Part shown: in pieces, positions 36,563 through 46,134 of the stretch
How the letters are laid out: every line of letters begins with the position of its first letter
Position numbering within the stretch: position 1 is the stretch's first letter
Assembly (NCBI RefSeq): GCF_043945595.1
Contig: NZ_JBIFNP010000002.1
Coordinates: 248,001 to 312,000, forward strand
Source: Paenibacillus_S sp043945595
GTDB taxonomy: Bacteria > Bacillota > Bacilli > Paenibacillales > NBRC-103111
Direction: 5' to 3'
Length of the DNA stretch: 64,000 bases
Made by a program: the position numbers and the translations under genes
The notes under the pieces: model-generated
Told to the model about the DNA's origin: nothing
Seen by the model: only the letters and a program-made list of their open reading frames with translations
Database searches by the model: none

Positions 36563-37739
36563 CTTGCGATTCTCCGCTTGTCTCCGCGAGCGGGAACGCG
36601 ACAGCCCCAGCGATGCGGCGGCGGTAGCGGCGGCCACGGTCACGCCGGCGGCGCCGATCCAGCTGATCGATACGAGAGACGCCTGCTCCACAACGACGCC
36701 TCCGATCCCCGCCCCGGCAGCCATAGCCAGCTGAAGCACGGAGCTGTTCAAACTAAGCATGATGCCGGACGCTTCCGGCGCCTGCTGGATCAGGTTATAC
36801 TGCTGGGTCGGGACGGATGAACCAGGCGGCGAAGGACCACAGCATCAGCAGCGGAAGCATCGCGACCGCCGATTGAGCGGCCAGCGAGATCAGCACCAAC
36901 GAGATCGCATGAAGCAGCATGCCTCCGATCAGCGTGCGGGGAACGCCCCATCTGTCCGTGCTGTAGCCTCCGAACTTGGAGCCGATCAGACTGGCAATAC
37001 CGAAGGCGAACAGTCCTGCGCTGACCCCCTTCTCATCCATGCCGGTCACGCTGAGCAGGAATGGGGAAATGTACGTGTAGGCGATCGCATAGCCCGCAAT
37101 CCAAAAGAACGTAATCAGCAAGGCCACCGTGATTCTCGGCTCCTTAAGCAGCGCCAGCTGGCTGCGGAGCGGTACGGGCGCTTCGCCTTCCGTCTGCGGA
37201 ATCGTGAAGGCTACCGCAAGCATGGCGAGCACGCCGAGCAGCCCGATGCCTCCGAAGATCGTCCTCCAATCGTAGGCCGCGGCGACGACCCGGCCGATCG
37301 GCACGCCGACGATCAGCGCCGTCGAGAAGCCCATGACGAGCGTTGCAATGGCGCTGCCCTGCTTCTCCGGCGGAGCCAGCTTCGATGCGACCGTCAGCGC
37401 GGTCACGACGAATACGCCCGTGCTGATCGCCAGCACGATCCGCGAGACGATCAGCAACCCGAAGCCCGGGAGCAGCACCGCCATGACGTTGCCGACGATG
37501 AACAGTCCCAGCGAATAGAGCAGCAGCTTCCTCCGCTCCATGCGGGCCGTCAGCGCCATAAGAATCGGCGTGCCGAACGCATAGGCAAGCGAGAACACGG
37601 TGATCAGCTGGCCCGCCGCGGATAAGGCCACGCCGATATCGGCCGCCACTTTATCCAGAATCCCTGCGATGATAAACTCCGACGTGCCGACCAAGAAGCT
37701 GACGGCCGCCAGCATATAAATTTTCCAGGCAGTTGACAT
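36548..37739 (-). CDS. MFS efflux transporter, AraJ/YdhP type (frameshift near the C-terminus)
   Basis: Drug:H+ antiporter-like major facilitator of about 396 residues and twelve membrane segments. Start ATG 37739. It opens WKIYMLAAVSFLVGTSEFIIAGIL, and the segment ALSAAGQLITVFSLAYAFGTPILMALTARMERRKLL carries the conserved loop between TM2 and TM3. The frame changes near 36808-36816; one extra base explains it, and the protein then continues PTQQYNLIQQAPEASGIMLSLNSSVLQLAMAAGAGIGGVV. It lies downstream of an ArsR-type regulator with the same 18 bp palindrome in both promoters, so it is likely derepressed by an inducer. Confidence 0.88.
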
Positions 37740-37778
37740 GATAGAATTGCCCCTCTCTCCACAACCTATATTTTTATA

Positions 37779-37796
37779 TTTCTAGATTTATAGAAA
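37779..37796 (-). promoter_or_regulatory. ArsR-type operator before the MFS gene
   Basis: TTTCTAGATTTATAGAAA, 6 bp arms with a 6-base spacer, 40 bp upstream of the MFS start. The same pattern is found at 38190-38207 before the regulator gene. Confidence 0.6.
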
Positions 37797-37878
37797 TTAA
37801 AACTAAAAAAAGTCCTGCCGCTTCTTTTTCCTTCGTAAAGCGACGAGGCCAAACCGGTTATCGTAACCGATGCAGCCG

Positions 37879-38163
37879 CTAAGACTCCAGCAAATACGGC
37901 GCGTATTTCATGGCGATATCCCGGTTCACGCTGTAATATACATAAGTCCCGTCCTTGCGGAGGTGGAGCAGCCCGCTGTCGGTCAGCTGCTTCAAATGGT
38001 GGGACAGCGTCGACCCGGCGACCGACTCCAGCTTGCCCATAATATCGGAACAGCACAGATTGCGTTCCTCGGTCAGCAGCAGAGCAATCTTCAGTCGGGT
38101 TGGCTCTCCCAACGCTTTATATACCTTAACCGCCTGACGGACTTCCGTAGTATCCTCCAACAT
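37879..38163 (-). CDS. ArsR/SmtB-family regulator
   Basis: Small winged-helix repressor, 94 residues. The recognition helix region is SVAGSTLSHHLKQLTDSGLLHLRKDGTYVYYSV, preceded by KALGEPTRLKIALLLTEERNLCCSDIM. The double cysteine CC (about residues 37-38) is in the place where metal-sensing members keep ELCVC, but the full metal motif is absent, so the inducer may be an organic drug or reactive compound. ATG 38163, RBS GAAAGGAGA. Next to an MFS gene with a shared operator. Confidence 0.9.
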   Translation of the reverse strand: MLEDTTEVRQAVKVYKALGEPTRLKIALLLTEERNLCCSDIMGKLESVAGSTLSHHLKQLTDSGLLHLRKDGTYVYYSVNRDIAMKYAPYLLES

Positions 38164-38189
38164 GGCTGGTTCTCCTTTCTGATTCGTTA

Positions 38190-38207
38190 TTTCTAAATAT
38201 ATCGAAA
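38190..38207 (-). promoter_or_regulatory. ArsR-type operator before the regulator gene
   Basis: TTTCTAAATATATCGAAA, the same layout as 37779-37796 with one imperfect arm position, 26 bp upstream of the regulator start. It implies autoregulation. Confidence 0.55.
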
Positions 38208-38326
38208 TTTAAATTACCACAGTTTCCTGTGGAAGTAAAGAAGTAATTTTCACAGCCTGTCCGTTTCCGCTTGCAGCCTCCACCGCTGTTCATCCTTCTG
38301 GAAAGGCCCCGACCGAAACCACGCGC

Positions 38327-38881
38327 TTACCAATAGTCCGGCTGCTCCTCGTCCGCGATAGCCTGCAAATCGGCAGCCGTAATCTGGATCAGACGGTATC
38401 CTCCCGGCTGCTCGGCAAGCCGCTGCGCCTGTTCCTTCATGAATTTGGGCGAGCCCTCCATATCTTCGTCATACACCAGTATGAGACCGTCGGAGTTGCG
38501 AAGCAGAAATTTGTTCTTCTCTTTGAACTGCCACGGGCCGTCATACTTGCTCTTCGTCACGCTGTTCATATAATTGGCCCGGCTGACAATACCGCGGTAA
38601 TATTCCTGCTTCGGCTCGTTCCATTTCTCATCCTGCTCAAGAAAGGGGGTAATGACCGCAAGCTGCAACTCCGGGTAATCCTTCTGCAGCTCCAGCACCG
38701 CTTCCGCTGCCCACAGCTCTACACCCCACTGCCCGCTGACGATCACCCACTCCAGCCCCTCGTCCAGCAGGGAAATGAGCCGCTTCTTCACTGCTTTCTT
38801 GATCATTTCGATACCCGGGTGCTTCATTGAGAAGATGCCCAGCTCCGAGGCCTTGTAGCCCATTACCAATACCCGATTCAC
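38327..38881 (-). CDS. ypsA: YpsA family protein (DUF1273, SLOG fold)
   Basis: A 184-residue protein of the YpsA family. It opens VLVMGYKASELGIF and has the glycine-rich nucleotide-sugar-type loop WVIVSGQWGVELWAAEAVLELQKDYPELQLAVITPF (about residues 45-80), then NYMNSVTKSKYDGPWQFKEKNKFLLRNSDGLILVYDED. In B. subtilis YpsA is linked to cell-division control and glucose or oxidative stress. GTG start at 38881. It ends a minus-strand pair with the upstream MFS gene (33 bp gap). Length and motifs are normal. Confidence 0.93.
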   Translation of the reverse strand: MNRVLVMGYKASELGIFSMKHPGIEMIKKAVKKRLISLLDEGLEWVIVSGQWGVELWAAEAVLELQKDYPELQLAVITPFLEQDEKWNEPKQEYYRGIVSRANYMNSVTKSKYDGPWQFKEKNKFLLRNSDGLILVYDEDMEGSPKFMKEQAQRLAEQPGGYRLIQITAADLQAIADEEQPDYW

Positions 38882-38914
38882 CTTGATCCTGACTCTCCTT
38901 GTCTCTATGCCGCG

Positions 38915-40117
38915 CTATCCCGGCAAATTCGGTCCCGACGTCTGCACCGCATGGCTTCTGGACCAGTAGGCTAGCCCCATCGAGAAAATCAGCAGCAGTC
39001 CCGTAATCCAGAATACGCTGTGGATTGAGAAAACACCGCTGATGGCTCCGCCGACCAGCGGCCCCAGCATGCCGCCCAGCTGATTGGCCGTCTGGTTGAG
39101 ACCGAAAGCGCGGCCGCGGAAATCGGCCGTCGTCGTCCGCACCACAAGTCCGTTCAGTGCAGGAAACACGGCACAGAAGAACGCTCCGTACACAAAGCGG
39201 ATAATCGAAAAACCCCAAATGTTGTGCACCGGAATTTGCGCCAAATTGCCGATTCCGCCGACGAGCAAGCCGATGATGAGCACCTTCTGGAAGCCGACCT
39301 TATCGGCCAGCCTCCCCCACCGGGGAGCGAACAGAATACTCGCGACACCGACCAGCGAGAAGACGATCCCCGCCACAAGCGACGCTTCCTTCACCGAACC
39401 GCCGATCTGCACAATATACAGCGGCAGCACCGGTTCAATCGTCATCACCGAAAACTGCGTGAACAGCGTCAGCACCAGAATCATAAGAAACGGCCGGTTG
39501 TTCACCGCCATTTTCATCGATTCAAGAATGGAGGTGCGCGTCTTGCTCGGCACGAACTTTTCTTCCTTCACCCATAACACCACGAGCAGCGTGCTGAGCA
39601 GAACGAAAACGCCTGCGCTGGCGAAAGCAATCCGGTTATCGAAAATTTTGGAGATGACTCCGCCGAGCAGCGGCCCCATGATGCCGCCCGTCGCCGTGGA
39701 CGTTGACATCATCGACAGCGCGTAGCCGACCTTATGCTCCGGCGTATTCGTACCGACCAGTGCGATGGAACCTGGAATAAACCCGCTCAAGAGCCCCTGG
39801 AGCAGCCGCAGCACCAGCAGCTGATACGGATTCGTGACGAGTGAGGTGAGCAGATAAATAACGCACAGCACGAAGCCTGCACGCACGATCATCGGCTTGC
39901 GTCCGTACTTATCCGCCATCGCCCCCCAATAAGGCGAAGATAAGGCCCCCGCAAAAAAAGCGGAGCTGAACAGCAGCCCCGACCACATTTCCGTATGCTC
40001 CGTAACGCCGATGTGAATAAGAAATAACGGTAAAAAGGGCACGACCATCGAAAAGCTGGCCGACGTGATAAAGCATCCGATCCATAGGAGCCATAAGTTC
40101 CGTTTCCAAGTTTCCAT
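38915..40117 (-). CDS. MFS multidrug efflux transporter
   Basis: Twelve-segment major facilitator, 400 residues. Conserved elements: the TM2-3 loop SPYWGAMADKYGRKPMIVRAG (about residue 58) and the motif C-like segment in TM5 (ATGGIMGPLLGGVIS, about 142), which marks drug/H+ antiporters. A second loop APRWGRLADKVGFQKVLI repeats the motif in the C-terminal half. ATG 40117 with AGGGGG upstream. Divergent from the pectinesterase gene. Substrates cannot be assigned. Confidence 0.9.
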   Translation of the reverse strand: METWKRNLWLLWIGCFITSASFSMVVPFLPLFLIHIGVTEHTEMWSGLLFSSAFFAGALSSPYWGAMADKYGRKPMIVRAGFVLCVIYLLTSLVTNPYQLLVLRLLQGLLSGFIPGSIALVGTNTPEHKVGYALSMMSTSTATGGIMGPLLGGVISKIFDNRIAFASAGVFVLLSTLLVVLWVKEEKFVPSKTRTSILESMKMAVNNRPFLMILVLTLFTQFSVMTIEPVLPLYIVQIGGSVKEASLVAGIVFSLVGVASILFAPRWGRLADKVGFQKVLIIGLLVGGIGNLAQIPVHNIWGFSIIRFVYGAFFCAVFPALNGLVVRTTTADFRGRAFGLNQTANQLGGMLGPLVGGAISGVFSIHSVFWITGLLLIFSMGLAYWSRSHAVQTSGPNLPG

Positions 40118-40337
40118 GAGAACCCCCTAAAGCTGTATACTGCACACGTGTGTACTCGCTTGTCTTGTTATGGTAGCACTCCGCTTCCGTTCTGTAAACC
40201 TTTACAACCGTTCCCTTTCCGGCAAAAACCTGGATTATCCTGCTTCTTTAACGCTTTAATGAACTTAATCGCCCCCTGTGGTAAACTATTCTCGGCACAG
40301 TTTCTGCCCTACCCTATGAGTAAAGGAGTTCTGCCAC

Positions 40338-41336
40338 ATGATCGTAGCCGCAGACGGCAGCGGAGACTTCCGCACGGTGCAGGAAGCACTGGACCGCATT
40401 CCCGAACACAACGCTGAGGGCGTTGTCATTTACATAAAAAACGGTGTGTACAAAGAAAAAATTCATGTCGAAAAGCCTCACGTTACCCTGATCGGGGAAA
40501 GTGCGGAGCAAACGATTCTGACCTATGACGATTACGCCAAGAAAAAGCTCCCGAACGGCGAGGATTACGAAACGTTCCGCTCCTATTCGGTCTTTATCGG
40601 CGCGGACGATTTCACGGCCGAGCGGCTGACCTTCCGGAACGCCGCCGGGCGCGGCGGGCAGGTGGGACAAGCGGTCGCCGCTTACGTCGACGGCGACCGG
40701 GCCGTATTCCGCGGCTGCCGTTTCCTGTCATATCAGGACACGCTGTTCACCGCTCCTCTGCCGCCCGCTCCGGCCAAGCGTGCGCTTTTCGGGGGCCCCC
40801 GGGAGCTGGCGCCCCGGCGGAATACGCGGCAGTATTACGAGCAGTGCTATATCGAAGGGGATATCGATTTCATCTTCGGATCGGCCACCGCGGTGTTCGA
40901 CCGCTGTGAAATTTTCTCGAAGCGCCGCGAAGGCGCGGAGGACGCCTCGGAGTTCCCGTCCGGCCGCATCCATGGCTGGCTAACCGCGCCTTCAACGCCG
41001 GAGGATGTCCGCTTCGGCTACGTGTTCCACGACAGCCGGATCACGAGCGACGCGCCGGCTCAGTCGGTTTACCTGGGCCGTCCGTGGCGCAGCTATGCGA
41101 AGGCAGCTTTTCTCAACTGCTGGCTGGGCGGGCATATCGCCGCTGCGGGCTGGGACAACTGGGGCAAGCCGGAGAGCGAGCGTACGACCGCGTTCCGCGA
41201 GTACCGGAATACGGGGCCCGGAGCTGACATCGCGGGACGCGCCGCCTGGTCGGGGCAGCTGAGCGAGGAAGAAGCTGAGAGCTATGCTGCAGCCAAGGTA
41301 CTGGCCGGCAGCGACGGATGGAACCCGCTGGGCTAA
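40338..41336 (+). CDS. Pectinesterase (CE8) without a signal peptide
   Basis: Pectin methylesterase that removes methyl groups from polygalacturonate. The right-handed beta-helix signatures are intact: VQEALDRIPEHN (start), GQAVAAYVDGDRAVFRGCRFLSYQDTL (QDT oxyanion and first Asp region), GDIDFIFGSATAVFDRCEI (catalytic Asp pair) and YLGRPWRSYAKAAFLNC (Arg), then WDNWGKPESERTTAFREYRNTG. Length 332. AAAGGAG precedes ATG 40338 and the protein begins MIVAADGSGDF, so there is no export signal; it probably acts on imported oligogalacturonides. It is convergent with a CUT1 importer. Confidence 0.94.
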   Translation: MIVAADGSGDFRTVQEALDRIPEHNAEGVVIYIKNGVYKEKIHVEKPHVTLIGESAEQTILTYDDYAKKKLPNGEDYETFRSYSVFIGADDFTAERLTFRNAAGRGGQVGQAVAAYVDGDRAVFRGCRFLSYQDTLFTAPLPPAPAKRALFGGPRELAPRRNTRQYYEQCYIEGDIDFIFGSATAVFDRCEIFSKRREGAEDASEFPSGRIHGWLTAPSTPEDVRFGYVFHDSRITSDAPAQSVYLGRPWRSYAKAAFLNCWLGGHIAAAGWDNWGKPESERTTAFREYRNTGPGADIAGRAAWSGQLSEEEAESYAAAKVLAGSDGWNPLG

Positions 41337-41724
41337 GCGGCTGCTGGGCGATGCGTTTCTTTATCCTTGGTTGTATAAGAGGGCTGCCCCAGCATGGAAA
41401 GCACCGATTTCGGCATGCCGGCGGGAAATCTGACAAGGGGGTTCGACCGACCGCCGAGCAGTGCCGCAACTCACGAATTCGGATTCGCGCGTACTGGACA
41501 TCCGGAGACAGGCCCAGTGGAGCAGCCGCTGTGTTATCATAAAAATAGGCTGGCCCGCTAAAGGACACATTTCGAAGACATACTCCAAATCATACGCAAA
41601 GACGCCTCCAAACCACGACATACGTGGAAATGGAGGCGTCTTTTTTAAACCTAATTCAGTCAAAGCGGGTACTTCCGAATCACGAGTCGATTCGTGAGAC
41701 GGCCCTTCTCTGAGACGCAGGTCA
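41337..41724. other. 388 bp convergent intergenic region
   Basis: Apart from the terminator at 41598-41646 I see no gene or recognised element. A short minus-strand frame over 41361-41663 reads as composition noise. Confidence 0.5.
41598..41646. terminator. Strong bidirectional terminator
   Basis: AAAGACGCCTCCA (41598-41610) pairs with TGGAGGCGTCTTT (41631-41643), with inner CCACG/CGTGG. It ends in TTTTTT on the plus strand. It separates the pectinesterase from the convergent sugar-importer operon. Confidence 0.88.
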
Positions 41725-42630
41725 CTAATCCTTCACCGAGCCCTGCATCAGACCGGCGATAAACTGGCGGCTGAAGATTGAGAAAACGATAATCAGCGGT
41801 ACGGTAGCCATCAGGGTCGCGGCCATAACCATGGAATAGTCCGTGCTGTACACCCCGTTCATCGAAGCAATCAGCATCTGGATCGTGAACTTATTCTGCA
41901 CCGAGATGACGACGAGCGGCCAGAGATAATCGTTCCAGGAATTCAGGAACGTGATGATGCCGAGCGTCGCGAGCGCCGGGCGCAGCACCGGAAGCGCTAC
42001 GCGCCAATACAGGTCGAACGAGTTGCAGCCGTCGATCCGTCCGGCGTTGATGAGCTCGTCATGCAGCACGGAGGCTGCATACTGGCGCATCCAGAAGATC
42101 CCGAAGGCGCTCGCCGCGCCCGGAACGATCAAGGCTTTGAGGTCGTTGATCCAGCCGAGCTTCTGCATGATGATAAACTGCGGAATGAGTCCGAGCTGCT
42201 GCGGTACCATCATCGTCATCAGCAGGAAGAAGAACAGGAACGGCTTGCCCGGGAATTCGAACTTCGCGAAGGCGAAGCCGGCCAGAGAACAGAAGAACAG
42301 AACGAGCAGCGTATGCGTCCCTGCAACGATCAGGCTGTTGCCGAACGAGGTAAAGAAGCCGACATGATCGAGCACCTTGCCGATATTGATCAGCAGCTGG
42401 TCGCCCGGAACGAACCGGGGCGGAAAGCGGAACATATCGGCCGTCGTAGCCGTCGACATAACGAACAGCCAGTAGAACGGAAACAGCGACAGGATCGCGC
42501 CGATCAGCATGCCGATATGAATGAGCACGGTTCCCGGCGCACGGGACGCCCCTGTCCGGGTTGCGGCTGCGGCAGCTGTGGCAGCGCCTCCCCTGCTGCT
42601 TACGGCCGCCTTGGAAGAATCCGCACGCAT
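41725..42630 (-). CDS. CUT1 sugar ABC permease, MalG type
   Basis: Second permease of the importer, 301 residues, frame intact. A long polar N-terminus (RADSSKAAVSSRGGAATAAAAATRTGAS) precedes TM1 (MLIGAILSLFPFYWLFVMST). The ATPase-contact loop is ELINAGRIDGCNSFDLYWRVALPVLRPALATLGI, and the C-terminus is FSRQFIAGLMQGSVKD. Its ATG overlaps the stop of the MalF-type gene by one base (TGATG), so translation is coupled. No ATPase gene in the operon. Confidence 0.93.
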   Translation of the reverse strand: MRADSSKAAVSSRGGAATAAAAATRTGASRAPGTVLIHIGMLIGAILSLFPFYWLFVMSTATTADMFRFPPRFVPGDQLLINIGKVLDHVGFFTSFGNSLIVAGTHTLLVLFFCSLAGFAFAKFEFPGKPFLFFFLLMTMMVPQQLGLIPQFIIMQKLGWINDLKALIVPGAASAFGIFWMRQYAASVLHDELINAGRIDGCNSFDLYWRVALPVLRPALATLGIITFLNSWNDYLWPLVVISVQNKFTIQMLIASMNGVYSTDYSMVMAATLMATVPLIIVFSIFSRQFIAGLMQGSVKD

Positions 42631-43520
42631 CAGACGCCCTCCCCTCTCGAGACGAATTTCCAGTTCAGGAAGGAGAACGCCCCGATGATAATGAACAGCA
42701 TCCAGGCAATCGCGGATGCGTAGCCGAACAGCTGGTTACCGAACGCCTGGTTATACAAGTACAGCACCAGCGTCAAGCCCCCCTTGGTCGCCCCTCCGGT
42801 ATTGCCGACCAGAATAAGCGGCTCCGTGAACAGCTGCATCCCGCCGATCGTCGAGAGAATGACCGTGAACAGAATGATCGGCTTCAGCAGCGGCAGCGTA
42901 ATGCTGAAAAACTGCTGCTTGCGGCTTGCGCCGTCAATTGTCGCCGCCTCGTACAAGTCATGCGGGATGCCCTGCAATCCGGCCAAATAAATGATCGCAT
43001 TATAGCCGGTCCAACGCCAGATGACCATGAGCGAAACCGCCACCTTCACCCAGAACGGGTCGTTGATCCATTCGATACGGGGCAGGCCTAGCGCCTGCAG
43101 CACGCCGTTGATGAGCCCGAACTGGCTGCCGAAGAAGGAACCGAAAATAATCGCTACCGCGACGATCGAAGTAATGTTCGGCAGAAAATACACCGCCCGG
43201 TAAAAATCCTTGAACCGGACGAACGCCGCGTTCAGCAGAAAGGCAACGACCAATGCCAGAAACAGCTGCGGCACCGTCGACAAAAACCAGATCGCAAAGG
43301 TGTTGCCGACCGACTTCCAGAAATCCGGATCGTCGGTCAGCAAATTGCGGAAATTGCGCAGCCCTACATATTCCATCGGGCCCAGGCCGTCCCAGGCATG
43401 AAATGCCAAGTACAGCGAGAACAGAATCGGAAACAGGCCAAACACGATAAACAAGATATAAAAGGGCGAAATCATGAGGTAGGGAGCCAGATACGCTCTG
43501 AATCCTTTCATCGTATCCAC
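42630..43520 (-). CDS. CUT1 sugar ABC permease, MalF type
   Basis: First permease, 296 residues. TM1 YLMISPFYILFIVFGLFPILFSLYLAF; EAA loop DLYEAATIDGASRKQQFFSITLPLLKPIILFT; about six membrane segments. ATG 43520 lies 3 bases after the stop of the binding-protein gene, so the operon is compact. The sequence is intact. Sugar not identifiable; the nearest enzyme is a pectinesterase on the other strand. Confidence 0.93.
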   Translation of the reverse strand: MDTMKGFRAYLAPYLMISPFYILFIVFGLFPILFSLYLAFHAWDGLGPMEYVGLRNFRNLLTDDPDFWKSVGNTFAIWFLSTVPQLFLALVVAFLLNAAFVRFKDFYRAVYFLPNITSIVAVAIIFGSFFGSQFGLINGVLQALGLPRIEWINDPFWVKVAVSLMVIWRWTGYNAIIYLAGLQGIPHDLYEAATIDGASRKQQFFSITLPLLKPIILFTVILSTIGGMQLFTEPLILVGNTGGATKGGLTLVLYLYNQAFGNQLFGYASAIAWMLFIIIGAFSFLNWKFVSRGEGV

Positions 43521-43523
43521 ATC

Positions 43524-44837
43524 CTATTTATTTTTCAATTTGGTCTTGGCCTTCTCGACGAGCGCCCAAAACTCCTTGTCGGGGTCCTTCGATTTATCGA
43601 CCGAGACCGCCTGCATGCCGTCGCTGATAATGTCTTCCACCGTTTGATAATAAGGACCTTTCCGCTGTACCTTCACGTCCTTGGCCACCTCGGAGAACAG
43701 CACGCCGAGCTTCTGGTTGCCCCAGAATTCATAGCCCGTTTCCGTAAATGCCTTGTCACCATACACCGACGGCGTCGACGGGAAGTTGCCGGACAGCTTG
43801 AACACTTCGAGCTGCTGCGGCGGAGAGACGAGCCAGCTGATTGCGGTGTACGCTTCCTTCGAGTATTTCGATTCCTTCGGAATGAGCAGGAACGAGCCGC
43901 CCATGTTGCCTGTACCTTCCGGAATTTTGGCTGCGCGCCATTTGCCCTTCGTGTCCGGAGCGCGCGTTTCGACGTGGCCTCTGCCCCACGCGGCGGAAAT
44001 GTATGTAGCGATTTTGCCGGAGTTCAGGGCTGCGGAATATTCCTGCAGCGCGTTCTTTTGGTCATACGTGCCGGCGATGCCCATCTCACGGGCTTTTTTA
44101 TAATATTCGAGCGCTTTCTTGATCTGCGGATTGGAATCCATGATCAAATTTTCGTCTTTGTCGAAGTAAAGGTTGTCGCCCTGGTCGCGGATCGCGCCGT
44201 ACAGCTCATACGGATTGGACAGGATGTTCGCTCCGGTCTTCTCCTTCAGCGTCTTGCCCGCGGCGAGGAAGTCGTCCCAATTTTTGATTTTGGCGGATAC
44301 ATCGTTCGGTTCCGAAGGAAGTCCCGCTTGCTGGAACAGGTCCTGACGGTAGTACAGCACCATCGGTCCGATATCCGTCGGCAAGCCCAGCTGTTTGACG
44401 CCGGTCGAAGCCTGCTTCCATTTCCATTCGAGATAATCCTTCGCCATATCCTTCGCGCCAAATTCGTTCAGATCGTAAAACTTGTCCGGGTATTTCAGAA
44501 ACTGGTCGAGCTGCGAAATATCGATCATTGCGATATCCGGCGCTCCCGAGCCGGCCGACATGGCGGTCAGCAGCTTTTTGTGGGCGTCTTCCCACTTGTA
44601 AATTTGCGGCACAATTTCGATGTTCGGATGAGTGCGGTTGAACTCCGGTATAATCTTCTCAAACGTTGCCCCCTGCCAAAACCACATTTGAAGCTGTACT
44701 TTTTTTCCGTCGCTTCCCCCGGCCTTTTCGTTAGTTGCTGCTCCCTGCGTCCCCGCACCGCTGCTGCACGCACTAAGAAGTACCAGGAGAGAGACCAGCA
44801 GCAAGAACATGGACTTGCGCTTCGGCACCCGATTCAT
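43524..44837 (-). CDS. CUT1 sugar-binding lipoprotein
   Basis: Extracytoplasmic binding protein, 437 residues, lipobox LLSAC at about residue 24. Blocks: VQLQMWFWQGATFEKIIPEFNRTHPNIEIVPQIYKWEDAHKKLLTAMSAGSGAPDIAMIDISQLDQFLKYPDKFYDLNEF and LPTDIGPMVLYYRQDLFQQAGLPSEP. RBS GGGAG, ATG 44837. It shares clear sequence blocks with the lipoprotein at 46131-47438 (DIGPxxLxYRxDxxxxAGLPS, SGNFPSTPxxY), which lies among the sensor genes upstream. Confidence 0.93.
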   Translation of the reverse strand: MNRVPKRKSMFLLLVSLLVLLSACSSGAGTQGAATNEKAGGSDGKKVQLQMWFWQGATFEKIIPEFNRTHPNIEIVPQIYKWEDAHKKLLTAMSAGSGAPDIAMIDISQLDQFLKYPDKFYDLNEFGAKDMAKDYLEWKWKQASTGVKQLGLPTDIGPMVLYYRQDLFQQAGLPSEPNDVSAKIKNWDDFLAAGKTLKEKTGANILSNPYELYGAIRDQGDNLYFDKDENLIMDSNPQIKKALEYYKKAREMGIAGTYDQKNALQEYSAALNSGKIATYISAAWGRGHVETRAPDTKGKWRAAKIPEGTGNMGGSFLLIPKESKYSKEAYTAISWLVSPPQQLEVFKLSGNFPSTPSVYGDKAFTETGYEFWGNQKLGVLFSEVAKDVKVQRKGPYYQTVEDIISDGMQAVSVDKSKDPDKEFWALVEKAKTKLKNK

Positions 44838-44952
44838 TCGTTAACGCTCCCTTCGAAATGTCGCTGGGCTCTAAAAGAAAGCCCTTACAATGAGTATAGG
44901 CAAACGGGTATCGCAAGTATATGTAACGCATCTTCGATTTCTTGGACGTATC

Positions 44953-46134
44953 TCAGGAATGTCCGCAAGTCCGGTAATCGCCCGGCGCCATGCCGATAAA
45001 CGTTTTGAAAATGCGGCTGAAATACGCCGGATCGCGGTAGCCTACCTTTTCGCAGACCTCGTATATCTTCAGGTTCGTGTCGCGGAGCCACCGTTTGGCC
45101 TCCGTCAGCCGGTGCTGCGTCAAATACTGGGTGTAAGTCATACCCGTCTCCTGATGAAACAGGTTGCTTAAATAATTCGCATTGATCTGGTACTGCTGGG
45201 CAAAATCGGACAAGTTCACCGTTTCATTCGCGTATTCCTTATGGATGTAGCCTAGCAGCGCCTTGATGATCGGCGGGAATGCCGCCTCCGAGGCCCGCCT
45301 CGTCACTTCCGTAAAGCCGAGACTCGTCATGCTGCGGATGTACATCAGCCCAAGGTCGCCGATGTCCCGGGTAAGACCACCATCGCCCGTTTTGACCTCG
45401 ATGCGCAGCTTCTCCTCCATCCACCGCGACGTTTCCTCCACCTGCCGCTCCCACGCTTGCCCGGCGTCCTCCGCCGCGAACAGCACCACTGTGATCAGCC
45501 GGTCCTCCAGGCAGACGGCCGCCGTTCCCAGACGGCTGAACGATTCCTGCGCGCATTCCCGTATGAAATAGCGCACCGAAGCCTCACCTAGCGACCGCAG
45601 GTCTTTGGTCGAAAAGGAGACCAGCCGGATCGTCTCGTAGGCGGGAATCAAGCCTTCGTCAAAGGTCGGTACCGGCACGCCCTGCAGCAGATCGTGCATC
45701 CGCTTCTCGAGCAGCGCCCGGTTGCGGATGACGTTCACCTGCTCGGACTCTACACGGCGCTTGTATTTGCCGTAGGCCTCGCCGTACACCTCGCGCAGCT
45801 TTTCCTTGGACAGCGGCTTCAGCAGATACGCCGCCACCTGATGCTGCATCGCTCGCATCGCATAATCGAATTCCGCGTGGCCTGTCAGCACATATACATC
45901 GGTCTGCGGCGAATGCCGCCTCACGTACTCGGCCAGCTCCAGCCCGTCTACCGCCGGCATCCGGATGTCGGTAATAACCAGCTGGACCGGCTGCCGCTTC
46001 AGCAGCTCCATCGCTTCCATCCCGTCGGACGCATCCAGCACCTGCCCTACTCCCTCGAACCGGGACAGCGCCCTGCATACCGGCAGACGCACATTCGTCT
46101 CGTCGTCGACAACCATCACCGTAAACATCCTCAT
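44953..46134 (-). CDS. YesN-type response regulator (receiver + AraC)
   Basis: Regulator of 393 residues for the adjacent importer. Receiver: VMVVDDETNVRLPV, LVITDIRMPAVDGLEL (phosphoacceptor), YLLKPLSKEKL. Middle linker of about 160 residues. C-terminal AraC domain: LSDFAQQYQINANYLSNLFHQETGMTYTQYLTQHRL and IYEVCEKVGYRDPAYFSRIFKTFIGMAPGDYR. ATG 46134 follows AAGGAGG and overlaps the stop of the lipoprotein gene by four bases. The importer operon starts 115 bp further on. Confidence 0.93.
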   Translation of the reverse strand: MRMFTVMVVDDETNVRLPVCRALSRFEGVGQVLDASDGMEAMELLKRQPVQLVITDIRMPAVDGLELAEYVRRHSPQTDVYVLTGHAEFDYAMRAMQHQVAAYLLKPLSKEKLREVYGEAYGKYKRRVESEQVNVIRNRALLEKRMHDLLQGVPVPTFDEGLIPAYETIRLVSFSTKDLRSLGEASVRYFIRECAQESFSRLGTAAVCLEDRLITVVLFAAEDAGQAWERQVEETSRWMEEKLRIEVKTGDGGLTRDIGDLGLMYIRSMTSLGFTEVTRRASEAAFPPIIKALLGYIHKEYANETVNLSDFAQQYQINANYLSNLFHQETGMTYTQYLTQHRLTEAKRWLRDTNLKIYEVCEKVGYRDPAYFSRIFKTFIGMAPGDYRTCGHS

